Positions 1-9,138 of a stretch of DNA of 64,000 bases are shown here, piece by piece (position 1 is the first letter of the stretch; the number at the start of each line of letters is the position of its first letter). The notes below the pieces were generated by a model. It did no database searches and was not told where the DNA came from. It was given only the letters and a program-made list of their open reading frames with translations. The stretch comes from Lacimicrobium alkaliphilum (GTDB taxonomy: Bacteria; Pseudomonadota; Gammaproteobacteria; Enterobacterales; Alteromonadaceae), in assembly GCF_001466725.1 (NCBI RefSeq), contig NZ_CP013650.1:3348001-3412000 (forward strand), given 5' to 3'. A program made the translations under genes and the position numbers.

Positions 1-1
1 A

Positions 2-583
2 GGCAATGGTTCCCTGGAATTATTCGGTGATCGTACCCGTTTTGTAGGGCTCGGAAACTTCTATGATCCGGGCTCAAACCTGATGTTGCTCAGTGATGTG
101 CTGGATTTTGGCTTTGACTGGATGATTGCCGATGACAGCCTCTCCAATCTGCACCCCGACGCCACACCAGCACTACGCCTGCATATCTGGGACGGAGATC
201 AGCGCAGTGAATTAATCTGGGAAGGGGCGTATAACAATGGTTATGGCAACACAGATAAAGAAACCTGGTATACCACAGGCAGTGACGATGCGTTCTGGCG
301 TTGGGAGTCAGGCATAGGTGTAACATTATCTTCAGGTGCCCAGGTAAATCAGAGTATCAGTGACTGGATGGATGCAAGCTGGTATTCAGCTACGGCTTAT
401 ATTGCCGGTATCAGTGTCGGTGTGGGGTCATCTATTGGCAGTGATTACCATGCTTTTGCAGATAATGTACGCCTCAATGACACGGTATTTAACTTTGAAG
501 TACAGCAGGTACCGGAGCCAGCGCCTTTGCTTCTTCTGTGCGCCGGGCTGGCAACTTTAATGCTGCGAAAATCGCGCAGGTAA
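2..583 (+). CDS. PEP-CTERM sorting-domain protein, 5' end cut by window
   Basis: Frame 2 is open from the first codon of the window, so the gene begins upstream and only its last 193 codons are seen. The visible part is rich in Gly, Ser, Asp and aromatics, as in secreted surface proteins. The end has the three-part PEP-CTERM signal: a VPEP motif, a hydrophobic stretch (LLLLCAGLATLML) and a basic tail (RKSRR). In this family the tail is recognised and cut by an exosortase and the protein is delivered to the surface, often in strains making exopolysaccharide. No exosortase lies in this window. The function of the main domain is not recognisable. A strong hairpin terminator follows. Confidence 0.85.
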   Translation, partial: GNGSLELFGDRTRFVGLGNFYDPGSNLMLLSDVLDFGFDWMIADDSLSNLHPDATPALRLHIWDGDQRSELIWEGAYNNGYGNTDKETWYTTGSDDAFWRWESGIGVTLSSGAQVNQSISDWMDASWYSATAYIAGISVGVGSSIGSDYHAFADNVRLNDTVFNFEVQQVPEPAPLLLLCAGLATLMLRKSRR

Positions 584-598
584 GCTATGCCTTGAAGA

Positions 599-624
599 GA
601 AGGGAGCCAGAAGCTCCCTTTTTA
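599..624 (+). terminator. Intrinsic terminator after PEP-CTERM gene
   Basis: The stem AGGGAGC / GCTCCCT with a five-base loop is followed by a run of five T. It lies 16 bases past the stop codon and ends transcription before tdk. Confidence 0.8.
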
Positions 625-699
625 CCTATGACTTCTCTTAGCCGTCAATAACCGGCACAATAGTCCCCTTTCGTTACTGCGCCTTCCTCCGGAATCAGT

Positions 700-1281
700 A
701 TGGCCCAACTGTATTTTTATTACTCGGCGATGAATGCCGGTAAATCCACCTCTCTGTTGCAATCCGCTTATAACTATCGTGAGCAGGGTATGCATGCTGT
801 GCTCTTTACCGCCGCACTGGATAACCGTTTCGGTCGCGGTAAAGTGGCTTCCCGTATTGGCCTGGAAGCAGAAGCACAGTTGTATGACCAAAGCACTCAC
901 CTGCTTGAGCAAATCCACAGTCTGGACAAAAAAATACCCATTGACTGTGTGTTTGTCGACGAAGCCCAGTTCTTAACCAAAACACAGGTGCGTCAGTTAA
1001 CCTTTGTCGTGGATGAGCTTGATATTCCGGTACTGGCCTATGGCCTGCGCACTGATTTTGCCGGTGAAACCTTCGAAGGCAGCCACTATTTGCTGGCCTG
1101 GGCCGACAAGCTGGTAGAGCTGAAAACCGTCTGTCATTGTGGTCGCAAGGCCAACTTCGTGGTGCGCATGGATGAATTCGGCCAGGCAATTAAACAGGGC
1201 GCACAGGTCGACGTAGGTGGTAACGATAAGTATGTATCTATGTGCCGCAATCACTTCCGCCAATTGGTATGGCAGGACTGA
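700..1281 (+). CDS. tdk: Thymidine kinase
   Basis: Cytosolic type II thymidine kinase, which phosphorylates thymidine to dTMP with ATP in the salvage pathway. The 193 residues match the usual bacterial length. The P-loop AMNAGKST is at residues 10-17. The Walker B-like FVDEAQF, with the catalytic Glu, is near residue 87. The zinc lasso shows C-x-C (CHC, near 145) and a C-x2-H pair near the end. The start follows a GGAA box. The gene stands alone, with a small PAS gene downstream on the same strand and dgt after that, so two genes of deoxynucleotide balance sit close together. Confidence 0.96.
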   Translation: MAQLYFYYSAMNAGKSTSLLQSAYNYREQGMHAVLFTAALDNRFGRGKVASRIGLEAEAQLYDQSTHLLEQIHSLDKKIPIDCVFVDEAQFLTKTQVRQLTFVVDELDIPVLAYGLRTDFAGETFEGSHYLLAWADKLVELKTVCHCGRKANFVVRMDEFGQAIKQGAQVDVGGNDKYVSMCRNHFRQLVWQD

Positions 1282-1356
1282 CATTTCACTGATTGAGTTG
1301 AACACTGATCAATCTGGTTTTAGTATGCCCATATTAATAACAGATGGCACCACCTC

Positions 1357-1740
1357 ATGGATAAGCCACAGTATCAGGAATTCCTGCAAACATTGCCTTT
1401 CCCTGCGTTGCTTGGTGAACCGGCAGAGGATAGCAACAACCATAAAGTGACCTTTGTTAATCAGGCTTTTATCGATGAATTTGGTTTTACCCTTGCACAG
1501 ATACCGGACAAAGACCACTGGTGGCAGCTGGCCTACCCGGATCCGACATACCGGGCAGTAGTGGCCAGTCAGTGGGAACTGGAATGGGAGTTGGCCGAGG
1601 ACAAAGGTCTGCAACAAATCAGTATGGAAGCCTGTGTTACGAATAAGGCGGGAGAAGAATATCGCTATCGGGTCATCAGTGCTGTCGGTCACAATCCGGC
1701 CGATACAGTCTATCAGGTGTTTTTTATGCGCCTTGAATAA
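1357..1740 (+). CDS. Stand-alone PAS-domain protein
   Basis: A 127-residue protein that is little more than one PAS fold. A segment near residues 30-45 reads VTFVNQAFIDEFGF, the usual PAS helix after the first strands, and a PAC-like end has KAGEEYRYRV. There is no output domain, membrane segment or signal peptide. It could be a small sensor or partner protein that binds a ligand or another PAS protein. The ligand cannot be told from sequence. It lies between tdk and dgt on the same strand with gaps of about 75 bases, so co-transcription is possible but not shown. Confidence 0.65.
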   Translation: MDKPQYQEFLQTLPFPALLGEPAEDSNNHKVTFVNQAFIDEFGFTLAQIPDKDHWWQLAYPDPTYRAVVASQWELEWELAEDKGLQQISMEACVTNKAGEEYRYRVISAVGHNPADTVYQVFFMRLE

Positions 1741-1818
1741 GCATAGTGGTTGCCCCCGGGGATCATTATATCTCTCACCATCCCCCAGTTAAGTCAGCAT
1801 CGTCTGTAGGAACAACCC

Positions 1819-3312
1819 ATGAGTATTAATTTTCGTGATCGCATAGACCTGAGCAGACCCTATGGCGGCGGCACCTTTGACAGCATCCGTAAGCTGGAGC
1901 GGGCGCTGGAAAGTGACAGGGGCAGAATCATCAACTCTGCCGCCATTCGCCGCCTACAGCAAAAAACCCAGGTCTTCCCCCTTGAGCGTAATGCTGCGGT
2001 GCGCAGCCGCCTCACCCACTCACTGGAAGTGCAGCAAACCGGGCGGTTTATCGTTCGCACCCTGTTCGACAAATTGGGCGATGACGCCAAGGCCTACGGA
2101 CTGGATGGACTGGAGCGGGCCATCGAGTCATTGGTCGAAATGGCCTGCCTGATGCATGATATTGGCAACCCGCCCTTTGGTCACTTTGGTGAAGCGGCCA
2201 TTACCAAATGGTTTCGTCAGTATCTGCCCGAACTCCCGCTGTTCAGAAACTCAGAGTCCGGTATACAACCGCTGGCGGATAAACTGATCGCCGATTTAAG
2301 TAATTTTGAAGGCAATGCGCAGGCCATTCGTCTTATCCATTCTCTGCTGGGCCTTAATCTGACCTATATGCAAAGTGCCTGTATTCTCAAATATACCCGC
2401 CCGGCTTATCAGCCCCGGCCAGCAAAAGGCGCAGCACTGGACTATCTGCAGAAAAAACCTGGCTTCTATCTGACTGAACAGGAATTTGTCAACGCTCTGC
2501 GGGAACAACTGGGACTGGAAGAGAATGCCCGCTACCCGCTCGCTTATCTGATGGAAGCGGCAGATGATATTTCCTATTGCCTGGCTGATATTGAGGATGG
2601 TGTCGAAAAAGGCCTGCTCAGTTATCACCGGCTGGCGGAACTGTTGATCTCAACCTTTGATGATGGCAAGGGTAAAGCGGATATTCCTTGTTTTGCCAGC
2701 GAGGGTAAAAAGCCCAAAAGCTTTCGTCAGGTGATGGAGTACGTTACCCAGCGGGCAGACAAAGAGCCGATTAACAAAGCCCATGAGTTTTTCGTCTGGC
2801 TCAGGGTTAACCTTATCCACCCGCTGGTGCATCACGCTGCAGAGGGCTTTATCGCCAACATTGATGATATTTACCATGGCCGCCTGAACCGGGCCTTGCT
2901 GGAGGATGATTCTCTTTGTCACCATCTGATCGAAACCTTTAAACAGGTCGCCATCAAACATATATTCAGCGTTGAGGAAGTACAGACCCTTGAGCTGCAG
3001 GGGTACCGGATTATCTCTGAATTGCTTAATCAGTATCGCCCCCTGCTGGAACTGGATACTGAGGAGTTTAATCAGGTGATCAGCGGCGGTCACCGGGATT
3101 TGCTGATTGAATCCAGACTGGCCAGGCGTTTGCCCAATAAGCATGTCAGCGCCTATGGCGAGGCGATGAGACAACTTAAGATAACAGACCCCGGGCAACT
3201 ACGGCTCTGGGAGGGCTACTACCGCTGTCGCCTGTTGCAGGATATGGTTTCGGGGATGACCGATCAGTACGCGCTGGATGAATATCGTGAGTTACTGGCG
3301 CTGAGCACCTGA
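1819..3312 (+). CDS. dgt: Deoxyguanosinetriphosphate triphosphohydrolase
   Basis: HD-superfamily dGTPase, which splits dGTP into deoxyguanosine and triphosphate. The length of 497 residues fits the E. coli-type enzyme (about 505). Metal ligands are visible as H67, H113-D114 (LMHDIGNPPFGHFGE) and an Asp near residue 250 (AADDISYCLADIEDG). The N-terminal RRLQQKTQVF motif is typical of the family. The start follows an AGGA box. dGTPases limit the dGTP pool, and relatives act against phage by starving DNA synthesis. Nothing nearby makes that role more likely here than ordinary nucleotide control. Confidence 0.93.
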   Translation: MSINFRDRIDLSRPYGGGTFDSIRKLERALESDRGRIINSAAIRRLQQKTQVFPLERNAAVRSRLTHSLEVQQTGRFIVRTLFDKLGDDAKAYGLDGLERAIESLVEMACLMHDIGNPPFGHFGEAAITKWFRQYLPELPLFRNSESGIQPLADKLIADLSNFEGNAQAIRLIHSLLGLNLTYMQSACILKYTRPAYQPRPAKGAALDYLQKKPGFYLTEQEFVNALREQLGLEENARYPLAYLMEAADDISYCLADIEDGVEKGLLSYHRLAELLISTFDDGKGKADIPCFASEGKKPKSFRQVMEYVTQRADKEPINKAHEFFVWLRVNLIHPLVHHAAEGFIANIDDIYHGRLNRALLEDDSLCHHLIETFKQVAIKHIFSVEEVQTLELQGYRIISELLNQYRPLLELDTEEFNQVISGGHRDLLIESRLARRLPNKHVSAYGEAMRQLKITDPGQLRLWEGYYRCRLLQDMVSGMTDQYALDEYRELLALST

Positions 3313-3458
3313 TGCTGCAGATATCACAACTGTCATTTATCCTGCCAGTTGCACCTGTGAGCGAAAAACACCACACCAACGCCAAAGCGTGATAATAATA
3401 GGATCCGAATAAAGCCGCATCACGTAACCCGTTTGAACAATAACCAAAGGAGAAGGAT

Positions 3459-4286
3459 ATGAATAAAATAAAAACCCTCTGTGGCTTCTGCGCCACTGTG
3501 CTAATCAGCACCTCGCCACTGACGCAGGCCAACGAATTGCAGCAGGCGGTCATAGGTGAACACCGCACCGCCTCCTATCAGGCCAGAGACGAATATCGTA
3601 ACCCTCAGCAGACGCTCCGCTTTTTCGATGTAAAGCCAGATATGACAGTGGTTGAAATCTCCCCGGGCGGTGGCTGGTACACAGAAATTCTTGCCCCTTA
3701 CCTAAAAGACAACGGCAAACTGATCGCAGCCCACTTTGATCCCAACTCTGATGTGGAATACTACCAGCGCTCCCATAAAAACTTTATGCAGAAAGTGGAA
3801 GCAAACCAGGATGTATACGGCAAGGTGGAAGTCAGCGTATTCCAGCCGCCACAAAAACTGGATTTCGCCCCTGCTGGCAGTGCTGACAGAGTACTGACCT
3901 TCCGTAATGTGCATAACTGGTATATGCGCGGTGCCGGTGAAGAAAATCTGAATAAGGTTTTTGCGTCTTTTTATAAAGCCCTGAAACCGGGAGGTGTCCT
4001 GGGTGTGGTAGAACACCGCCTGCCCGGAGATCGCCCTGCTGAGGATATGGAGCAAAGCGGTTATATGCACGAAGCCGTGGTCATCAAAGCGGCGGAGCAT
4101 GCCGGCTTTAAACTGGCCGCCTCATCAGATATCAATGCCAATTCAAGGGATTCAGCAGATCATCCCAAAGGCGTATGGACCCTGCCCCCCAGCCTGCGCT
4201 TAGGAGAAGAAAACCGGGATCATTATCTGGCCATAGGCGAAAGCGACAGAATGACACTGAAATTTGTTAAGCCAGCACAAGAATAA
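3459..4286 (+). CDS. Exported class I methyltransferase-like protein
   Basis: A 275-residue protein with a clear signal peptide (basic start, hydrophobic core, likely cut after LTQA at residue 24) followed by a Rossmann-type methyltransferase domain. The SAM-binding glycine loop appears near residues 64-70 (VVEISPGGGWYTE), and there is an acidic end of the second strand near AAHFDPNSD. The start has a strong GGAGAAGG box. Proteins of this family are annotated as predicted methyltransferases. SAM is not normally expected in the periplasm, so the real activity and compartment are unclear. It has its own terminator and no operon partner. Confidence 0.8.
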   Translation: MNKIKTLCGFCATVLISTSPLTQANELQQAVIGEHRTASYQARDEYRNPQQTLRFFDVKPDMTVVEISPGGGWYTEILAPYLKDNGKLIAAHFDPNSDVEYYQRSHKNFMQKVEANQDVYGKVEVSVFQPPQKLDFAPAGSADRVLTFRNVHNWYMRGAGEENLNKVFASFYKALKPGGVLGVVEHRLPGDRPAEDMEQSGYMHEAVVIKAAEHAGFKLAASSDINANSRDSADHPKGVWTLPPSLRLGEENRDHYLAIGESDRMTLKFVKPAQE

Positions 4287-4311
4287 TCTGCTCTTAGCTT
4301 AACCACGCAGC

Positions 4312-4336
4312 AAGGCCGCCACTCAGGCGGCCTTTT
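4312..4336 (+). terminator. Intrinsic terminator after the exported methyltransferase gene
   Basis: The perfect nine-base stem AAGGCCGCC / GGCGGCCTT with a five-base loop runs into a T tract. It lies just before a palindromic repeat. Confidence 0.85.
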
Positions 4337-4340
4337 TAAT

Positions 4341-4420
4341 AAGTAGGGTCAGAGTAAACTTTTTAGGGTCCCCGTCAGGCAAATATTTACTCTGGAAAAA
4401 AGTTTACTCTGACCCTACTT
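4341..4420. repeat. GGGTCAGAGTAAACTTT inverted repeat, copy 1
   Basis: Two perfect inverted arms of 24 bases (4341-4364 and 4397-4420) enclose 32 bases. The core GGGTCAGAGTAAACTTT recurs at 9056 and 12558. The layout, two opposed arms with a short variable middle, resembles a REP doublet (REPIN) or a small MITE. It lies just upstream of the export operon. Confidence 0.85.
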
Positions 4421-4511
4421 TTCTTTGTTTTCATATTTTTTTCCATCCCAAATAAACCTTTTGCACCTTTCCCGCGACTTACCCTGAAACCCATATCAAT
4501 CAGAGACAAGA

Positions 4512-5786
4512 ATGAAAATAGCTGATACCAGTGGTCAGGATGAAGTACTGTCTTCACCATCCAGGCGCCCGTTGTATATCTGGGGAGGGCTGGGTGTGCT
4601 GCTTGTCATCGGCCTGCTGCTGTTAGTTATCCCTAAGGTGCAAAGCTACAGTACGACCGATATCAGTATCCCGGCCGAACGTTTGCGTCTGGCGACGGTA
4701 ACCAGGGGCGATCTGACCCGGGATTTATCGGTGCAGGCCAGGGTTGTTGCTGCAGTCAGCCCGACACTCTACAGCCCGGCTGACGGTACCGTGACATTGA
4801 TGACCGATGCCGGTGACAGCGTGTCACAAGGCCAGATACTGGCCCGGATTGACAGCCCGGAGCTGAGTAACCAGCTGGAACAACAACAATCAGGCCTGGC
4901 AAGCCAGAAAATTGAGCTGGATCGTCAGCGTATTGAGTCCAAAAAACAGCAGCTTGCCAATCAGAAAGCCGTGGACATGGCCAAAGTGGCGCTGACCGCC
5001 GCCGATCGGGAAAAGCGACGGGCCGATAAAGCCTACAGCACCAACAGCATCAGCCAGCTTGATTATGAAAAAGCGCAGGATGATCTGGAAAATGCAAAAC
5101 TGATATACCAGCATGCAATACAGGACGCCGAGCTGGACAAAGAAAAACTGAATTTCGAAATCCGCACTCAGGAGCTTTTACTGGCCCGGCAGACACTGCT
5201 GGTTGAGGACCTGGAACGGCAGGTCAGTGAGTTGACGGTACGCTCACCCGTGGAGGGCATCGTTGGCAACCTGGCGGTAGCAGAAAAAAATCAGGTCAGT
5301 CGCCACCAGCCGCTGCTAAGCGTGGTGGATCTCAGCCAGTTCGAGCTGGAAGTGGCCATTCCCGAGAGTTACGCCGATGATCTCAGCATTGGTGTGCAGG
5401 CAGAAGTTAATCTTAACGGTCACACCCACGAAGCCACTCTGGTCACCATTTCGCCGGAAATTGAAAACAATCAGGTTACCGGCAGAGTGCGCTTTAGCGA
5501 CAAAATGCCGCAAGGTCTGCGTCAGAACCAGCGCCTGACCACCCGCCTGCTGATGGAGAACAAAGCCGATGTGTTAATGGTACAACGGGGGCAATTCCTG
5601 GAAACGGGCAGTGGTCGCATTGCCTATCTGGTCGATGGCGAAATCGCCACAAAGCGACAAATTCAGACCGGTGCCCGCAGCCTTAATGCAGTGGAAATCC
5701 TCGACGGCCTTAATCCCGGCGACACCATTATTATCTCAGGCACCGACCAGTTCCGTGGTGCAGACACTGTGCTTATTACCCAATAA
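4512..5786 (+). CDS. HlyD/MacA-type periplasmic adaptor subunit
   Basis: Membrane-fusion protein of 424 residues. One membrane helix near residues 22-45 anchors it in the inner membrane. A biotinyl-lipoyl-like half follows (VTLMTDAGDSVSQGQILARI near 95-115), then a long helical hairpin rich in Gln, Lys and Glu (about 120-240), the second lipoyl half (VRSPVEGIVGNLAVAEKNQV), and a beta-barrel and membrane-proximal part. In tripartite pumps such proteins bridge the ABC exporter to an outer-membrane TolC channel. The ATPase gene follows after 10 bases, then two permeases, so this is a MacA-like adaptor. No TolC gene is in the operon. The substrate is unknown. Confidence 0.9.
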   Translation: MKIADTSGQDEVLSSPSRRPLYIWGGLGVLLVIGLLLLVIPKVQSYSTTDISIPAERLRLATVTRGDLTRDLSVQARVVAAVSPTLYSPADGTVTLMTDAGDSVSQGQILARIDSPELSNQLEQQQSGLASQKIELDRQRIESKKQQLANQKAVDMAKVALTAADREKRRADKAYSTNSISQLDYEKAQDDLENAKLIYQHAIQDAELDKEKLNFEIRTQELLLARQTLLVEDLERQVSELTVRSPVEGIVGNLAVAEKNQVSRHQPLLSVVDLSQFELEVAIPESYADDLSIGVQAEVNLNGHTHEATLVTISPEIENNQVTGRVRFSDKMPQGLRQNQRLTTRLLMENKADVLMVQRGQFLETGSGRIAYLVDGEIATKRQIQTGARSLNAVEILDGLNPGDTIIISGTDQFRGADTVLITQ

Positions 5787-5796
5787 GGAAATCCCG

Positions 5797-6507
5797 ATGT
5801 TAAAAATGCAACATATCAGTAAAGTATTCCGTACCGATCTGGTGGCCACTCATGCCCTCAGAGACTTTAATCTTGAGGTGGCCGAAGGTGAGTTTATCTC
5901 GGTAACCGGGCCCTCCGGCTCAGGAAAAACCACCTTTTTGAACATCGCCGGTTTGCTGGAGACCTTCGACCAGGGTCAGTATTTTCTGGACGATGAGGAC
6001 ATCAGTCACTTATCAGACAATGCCCGTAGCCGTCTGCGTAATGAAAAAATCGGCTTTATTTTTCAGAGCTTTAATCTGATCCCCGATCTTAACCTGTTCG
6101 ACAATGTCGACGTACCACTGCGCTACCGCAAAATGTCTGCCTCTGAGCGTAAACGGCGTATCGAAACAAGTCTTGAGACAGTAGGGCTGGCCAGCCGCAG
6201 TAAACACCTGCCCTCACAGCTATCCGGTGGCCAGCAGCAACGGGTCGCCATCGCCAGAGCATTAGCCGGTCAGCCAAGATTTCTGCTTGCCGATGAACCC
6301 ACTGGCAATCTGGATTCAGCCATGGCCGCCAGCGTGCTGGAGCTGCTCAAAGAGATTAATGCCGCCGGCACCACTATCGTGATGGTCACCCATGACCCGG
6401 TGCTGGCTGAACAAACAGACCGGCAGATTTACGTCCGCGATGGTCAGATCAGTAATATCGCCAGCACCGGTCAGTTGGCCGAAGCGCGCCTGGCCAGCGG
6501 AGCCTGA
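5797..6507 (+). CDS. MacB/LolD-type ABC transporter ATP-binding protein
   Basis: A 236-residue ABC ATPase. Walker A GPSGSGKTT is at residues 38-46. The Q-loop is seen in IFQSFNLIPDLN, the signature as LSGGQQQRVAIARAL, Walker B with catalytic Glu as LLADEPTGNLD, and the H-loop in MVTHDP. The ATG at 5797 follows an AAGGAA box and gives the family's usual MLKMQHISK start; the frame is open further upstream but that part is not protein-like. It powers the two permeases that follow, the first after only two bases. The LolD/MacB class usually moves substrates out of the periplasm or inner membrane rather than across it. Confidence 0.94.
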   Translation: MLKMQHISKVFRTDLVATHALRDFNLEVAEGEFISVTGPSGSGKTTFLNIAGLLETFDQGQYFLDDEDISHLSDNARSRLRNEKIGFIFQSFNLIPDLNLFDNVDVPLRYRKMSASERKRRIETSLETVGLASRSKHLPSQLSGGQQQRVAIARALAGQPRFLLADEPTGNLDSAMAASVLELLKEINAAGTTIVMVTHDPVLAEQTDRQIYVRDGQISNIASTGQLAEARLASGA

Positions 6508-6509
6508 TC

Positions 6510-7823
6510 ATGATTAGCTACTATATGAAACTGGCGCTGTTGAGCCTCAGACGTAACCCGCTACTCAGTGGCCTGATGGTATTAGCCATCGGTCTGGGTG
6601 TGGGAGCCTGTATGACCATTATCACCGTCAACTATCTGATGTCAGCCGATCCCATTCCGCAAAAAAGCGGACAATTGTTCTATGTTCAGGTAGACAGCTG
6701 GGATCCCCATGACACCCGTGATGAGCGCAACCTGCCACCGGATCAGCTGACCTGGACCGATGCCACCAATCTGATGGCCGCAAAACGCGCTTACCGGCAG
6801 GCAGCCATGGCCAGTTCGGGAGGCGTGGTAGAACCGGCTGATGCGGATGCCAAACCCTTTAATGCCTCCATACGCCTGACCTATCAGGATTTTTTCAGCA
6901 TGTTCGAGGTGCCATTTTTGTATGGCAGTCCCTGGTCTGCAGAGGATGATGCCAATGAACGCCAGGTAGTGGTATTGAGCAAGGCCATGAATGACAAGAT
7001 TTTTGGCGGCAGTGACTCGACAGGCCAGACACTGCGTATCGCCGGTACTCTGTTTACCGTGGCCGGGGTACTGGACCACTGGCAACCGGTGCCACGTTTT
7101 TATGACCTTACCACCGGTGCCTTTAACACCACCGAAGATCTGTTTATGCCCCTGAGCCTGAAGATGCCTCTGGAACTGAATTCGAGTGGCAATGTCAACT
7201 GCTGGAAAGAGCCTGAGGAGCCAGGTTTTAAGGGCTTTTTGCTGTCTGAGTGTGTCAATTTTCAGATGTGGGTGGAACTGCCCGATGCCGACGCAAAAGC
7301 CGATTATATGGCCTTTCTGGATAATTATGTCAATGCCCAGAAAGAACTCGGTCGCTTCCCACGGCCTTTAAACAACCGACTCTCTGACGTCATGCAGTGG
7401 ATGGAAATTGAGGAAGTGGTGGCTGATGATGCCCGCATTATGCTGTGGCTCAGCTTTATGTTTCTGGCCGTATGTCTGCTCAATACTATCGCCTTGTTGC
7501 TGGCTAAATTCAGTGCCAAAGCGCCGGAAATCGGTCTGCGCAGGGCAATAGGCGCATCCCGCGGGGATGTCTTTACTCAGCATCTGCTTGAAGCCGGCAG
7601 TATCGGCTTACTGGGCGGTCTGCTTGGGCTAATGCTGGCATTGCTGGGTTTGCAGGGGGTCGGCGCCCTGTACGGCGAATTTGCCGACAATCTGACCTCG
7701 CTGGATGTACCGCTGGTGTTACTGGCATTGCTGCTGGCGCTGGTCGCCAGTTTACTGGCAGGACTCTATCCCACCTGGCGCGCTTGCCAGGTTAATCCTT
7801 CACAACAACTTAAGAGTCAGTAG
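6510..7823 (+). CDS. MacB/FtsX-type ABC transporter permease (first)
   Basis: A 437-residue permease. An N-terminal membrane helix (about 18-40) is followed by a large periplasmic MacB core-like domain of some 270 residues. Three C-terminal helices of the FtsX fold follow, with the usual cytosolic APEIGLRRAIGASRGDVF coupling segment between the first two. The start lies two bases past the ATPase stop, so translation is probably coupled. Together with the next gene it would form a heterodimeric permease, unlike MacB itself, where ATPase and permease are fused. The periplasmic domain has Cys in CWKEP and SECVNF, a possible disulfide. Confidence 0.9.
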   Translation: MISYYMKLALLSLRRNPLLSGLMVLAIGLGVGACMTIITVNYLMSADPIPQKSGQLFYVQVDSWDPHDTRDERNLPPDQLTWTDATNLMAAKRAYRQAAMASSGGVVEPADADAKPFNASIRLTYQDFFSMFEVPFLYGSPWSAEDDANERQVVVLSKAMNDKIFGGSDSTGQTLRIAGTLFTVAGVLDHWQPVPRFYDLTTGAFNTTEDLFMPLSLKMPLELNSSGNVNCWKEPEEPGFKGFLLSECVNFQMWVELPDADAKADYMAFLDNYVNAQKELGRFPRPLNNRLSDVMQWMEIEEVVADDARIMLWLSFMFLAVCLLNTIALLLAKFSAKAPEIGLRRAIGASRGDVFTQHLLEAGSIGLLGGLLGLMLALLGLQGVGALYGEFADNLTSLDVPLVLLALLLALVASLLAGLYPTWRACQVNPSQQLKSQ

Positions 7824-7831
7824 GAGCCATC

Positions 7832-9049
7832 ATGCGAGATCTTGGTCCAATTCTGCGCGCCATGCTGCGCAACAAAACCGGCGCAATACTGATTGCCATT
7901 CAGATTGCGGTCACCATGACCATCATCGTCAATGCGGTGTTTATTATTCAGCAGCGCAACGAACTGATGGCCCGCGAATCCGGCCTCGATGAGGCCAACA
8001 CTTTCTATCTTTCTTCTGTCGGTTTTGCCGATGACTTTAATCCGCAAAACACAACACAGGAAGATCTGCTTGCCCTGCGTGCTTTACCCGGTGTGGTGGA
8101 TGCTATTCAGACCAACGCCGTCCCCATGAGCGGCAGTGGCTGGTCGATGGGATTGCAAACTCAGCCCGGCGAGGAATTTGACGGTACCGGAGTTGCCGTG
8201 TATATGGTCGATGAGCAAGGGCTTAACGCCATGGACGTGCAACTCATAGCCGGACGAAACTTCAATCAGCAGGATATCCGCTGGCGTGAGCCATCTGCAA
8301 GCACCTGGCCTGATGTGATTATCATTACCCGGGACACGGCCAGTGCCCTGTTTCCTGAGTCGGCGATTCAGGAAGTGGTCGGTAAGACCGTGTATATCAA
8401 TGATGATGAGCCGATTAACATTATCGGTATTATCGACAAACTGCAGGCGCCCTGGGTAGGCTGGGGCTCTGTTGAGCGGGCCATGCTCAGCCCGGAGCGG
8501 ACATTGTTTAATTCCGCCAACTACCTGATCCGCACCGAACCAGGCCAGCGGGACATGCTGATGCCAAAGATAGAGGAAATGCTGGCCAAAAGTAACAAGG
8601 GCCGTATTATCCGCGATCTGACCACCATCGAAGATACACGGGAACGCAGTTACCGTCGTCACAGCGCCATGATCAAAATTCTGCTTATTGTTGTACTGAC
8701 ACTCACCCTGGTCACGGCAGCCGGTATCGTCGGTTTATCCAGCTTTACGGTCAATAAACGCCGCAAGCAAATCGGTACCCGACGAGCGCTGGGTGCCACC
8801 AGAGGCGACATCCTGCGTTACTTTATGCTGGAAAACCTGCTGATCAGTTCAATCGGTATTGCACTAGGATTGTTGCTGACACTGGGTCTGAACATGGTGC
8901 TGGTGAATAACTTCGAAATGCAGCGGCTGGATTGGTATTACCTGCCCTTTGGCATGGCGGTATTATGGCTGCTTGGCCAGCTTGCTGTGCTGGGCCCGGC
9001 CAGCCGCGCCGCCGCCATCCCGCCAGCCGTGGCCACCCGCTCGGTTTAA
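7832..9049 (+). CDS. MacB/FtsX-type ABC transporter permease (second)
   Basis: A 405-residue paralogue of the preceding permease with the same layout: N-terminal helix (about 15-35), periplasmic MacB-like domain, three C-terminal helices, and a KQIGTRRALGATRGDIL coupling segment. It has a good GGAG box six bases before ATG and starts eight bases after the previous stop. It is the last gene of the adaptor-ATPase-permease-permease operon. Its stop codon lies seven bases before the second palindromic repeat, which may double as a terminator. Confidence 0.9.
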   Translation: MRDLGPILRAMLRNKTGAILIAIQIAVTMTIIVNAVFIIQQRNELMARESGLDEANTFYLSSVGFADDFNPQNTTQEDLLALRALPGVVDAIQTNAVPMSGSGWSMGLQTQPGEEFDGTGVAVYMVDEQGLNAMDVQLIAGRNFNQQDIRWREPSASTWPDVIIITRDTASALFPESAIQEVVGKTVYINDDEPINIIGIIDKLQAPWVGWGSVERAMLSPERTLFNSANYLIRTEPGQRDMLMPKIEEMLAKSNKGRIIRDLTTIEDTRERSYRRHSAMIKILLIVVLTLTLVTAAGIVGLSSFTVNKRRKQIGTRRALGATRGDILRYFMLENLLISSIGIALGLLLTLGLNMVLVNNFEMQRLDWYYLPFGMAVLWLLGQLAVLGPASRAAAIPPAVATRSV

Positions 9050-9055
9050 CCTGAT

Positions 9056-9137
9056 AAAGTGGGGTCAGAGTAAACTTTCTTGGAGCTGTGCCGCTTTAAA
9101 ACGCGAAAGCAGAGAAAGTTTACTCTGACCCCACTTT
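9056..9137. repeat. GGGTCAGAGTAAACTTT inverted repeat, copy 2
   Basis: Two perfect inverted arms of 25 bases (9056-9080 and 9113-9137) enclose 32 bases. The spacing equals copy 1, but the middle differs in sequence. The arm core has GGGG where copy 1 has AGGG. It fills the gap between two converging genes, one base from the stop of the next gene, and ends in a T run, so it could also stop transcription from both sides. Confidence 0.9.
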
Positions 9138-9138
9138 T

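Noticed and set aside
1819..3312. dgt as part of an anti-phage island
   Set aside because: The neighbours are housekeeping-like and no other defence gene is adjacent, so ordinary dGTP control is the simpler reading.
5611..5796. Longer start for the ABC ATPase gene
   Set aside because: The added stretch overlaps the adaptor gene, is not protein-like, and the ATG at 5797 has a good ribosome site and the family's usual start.
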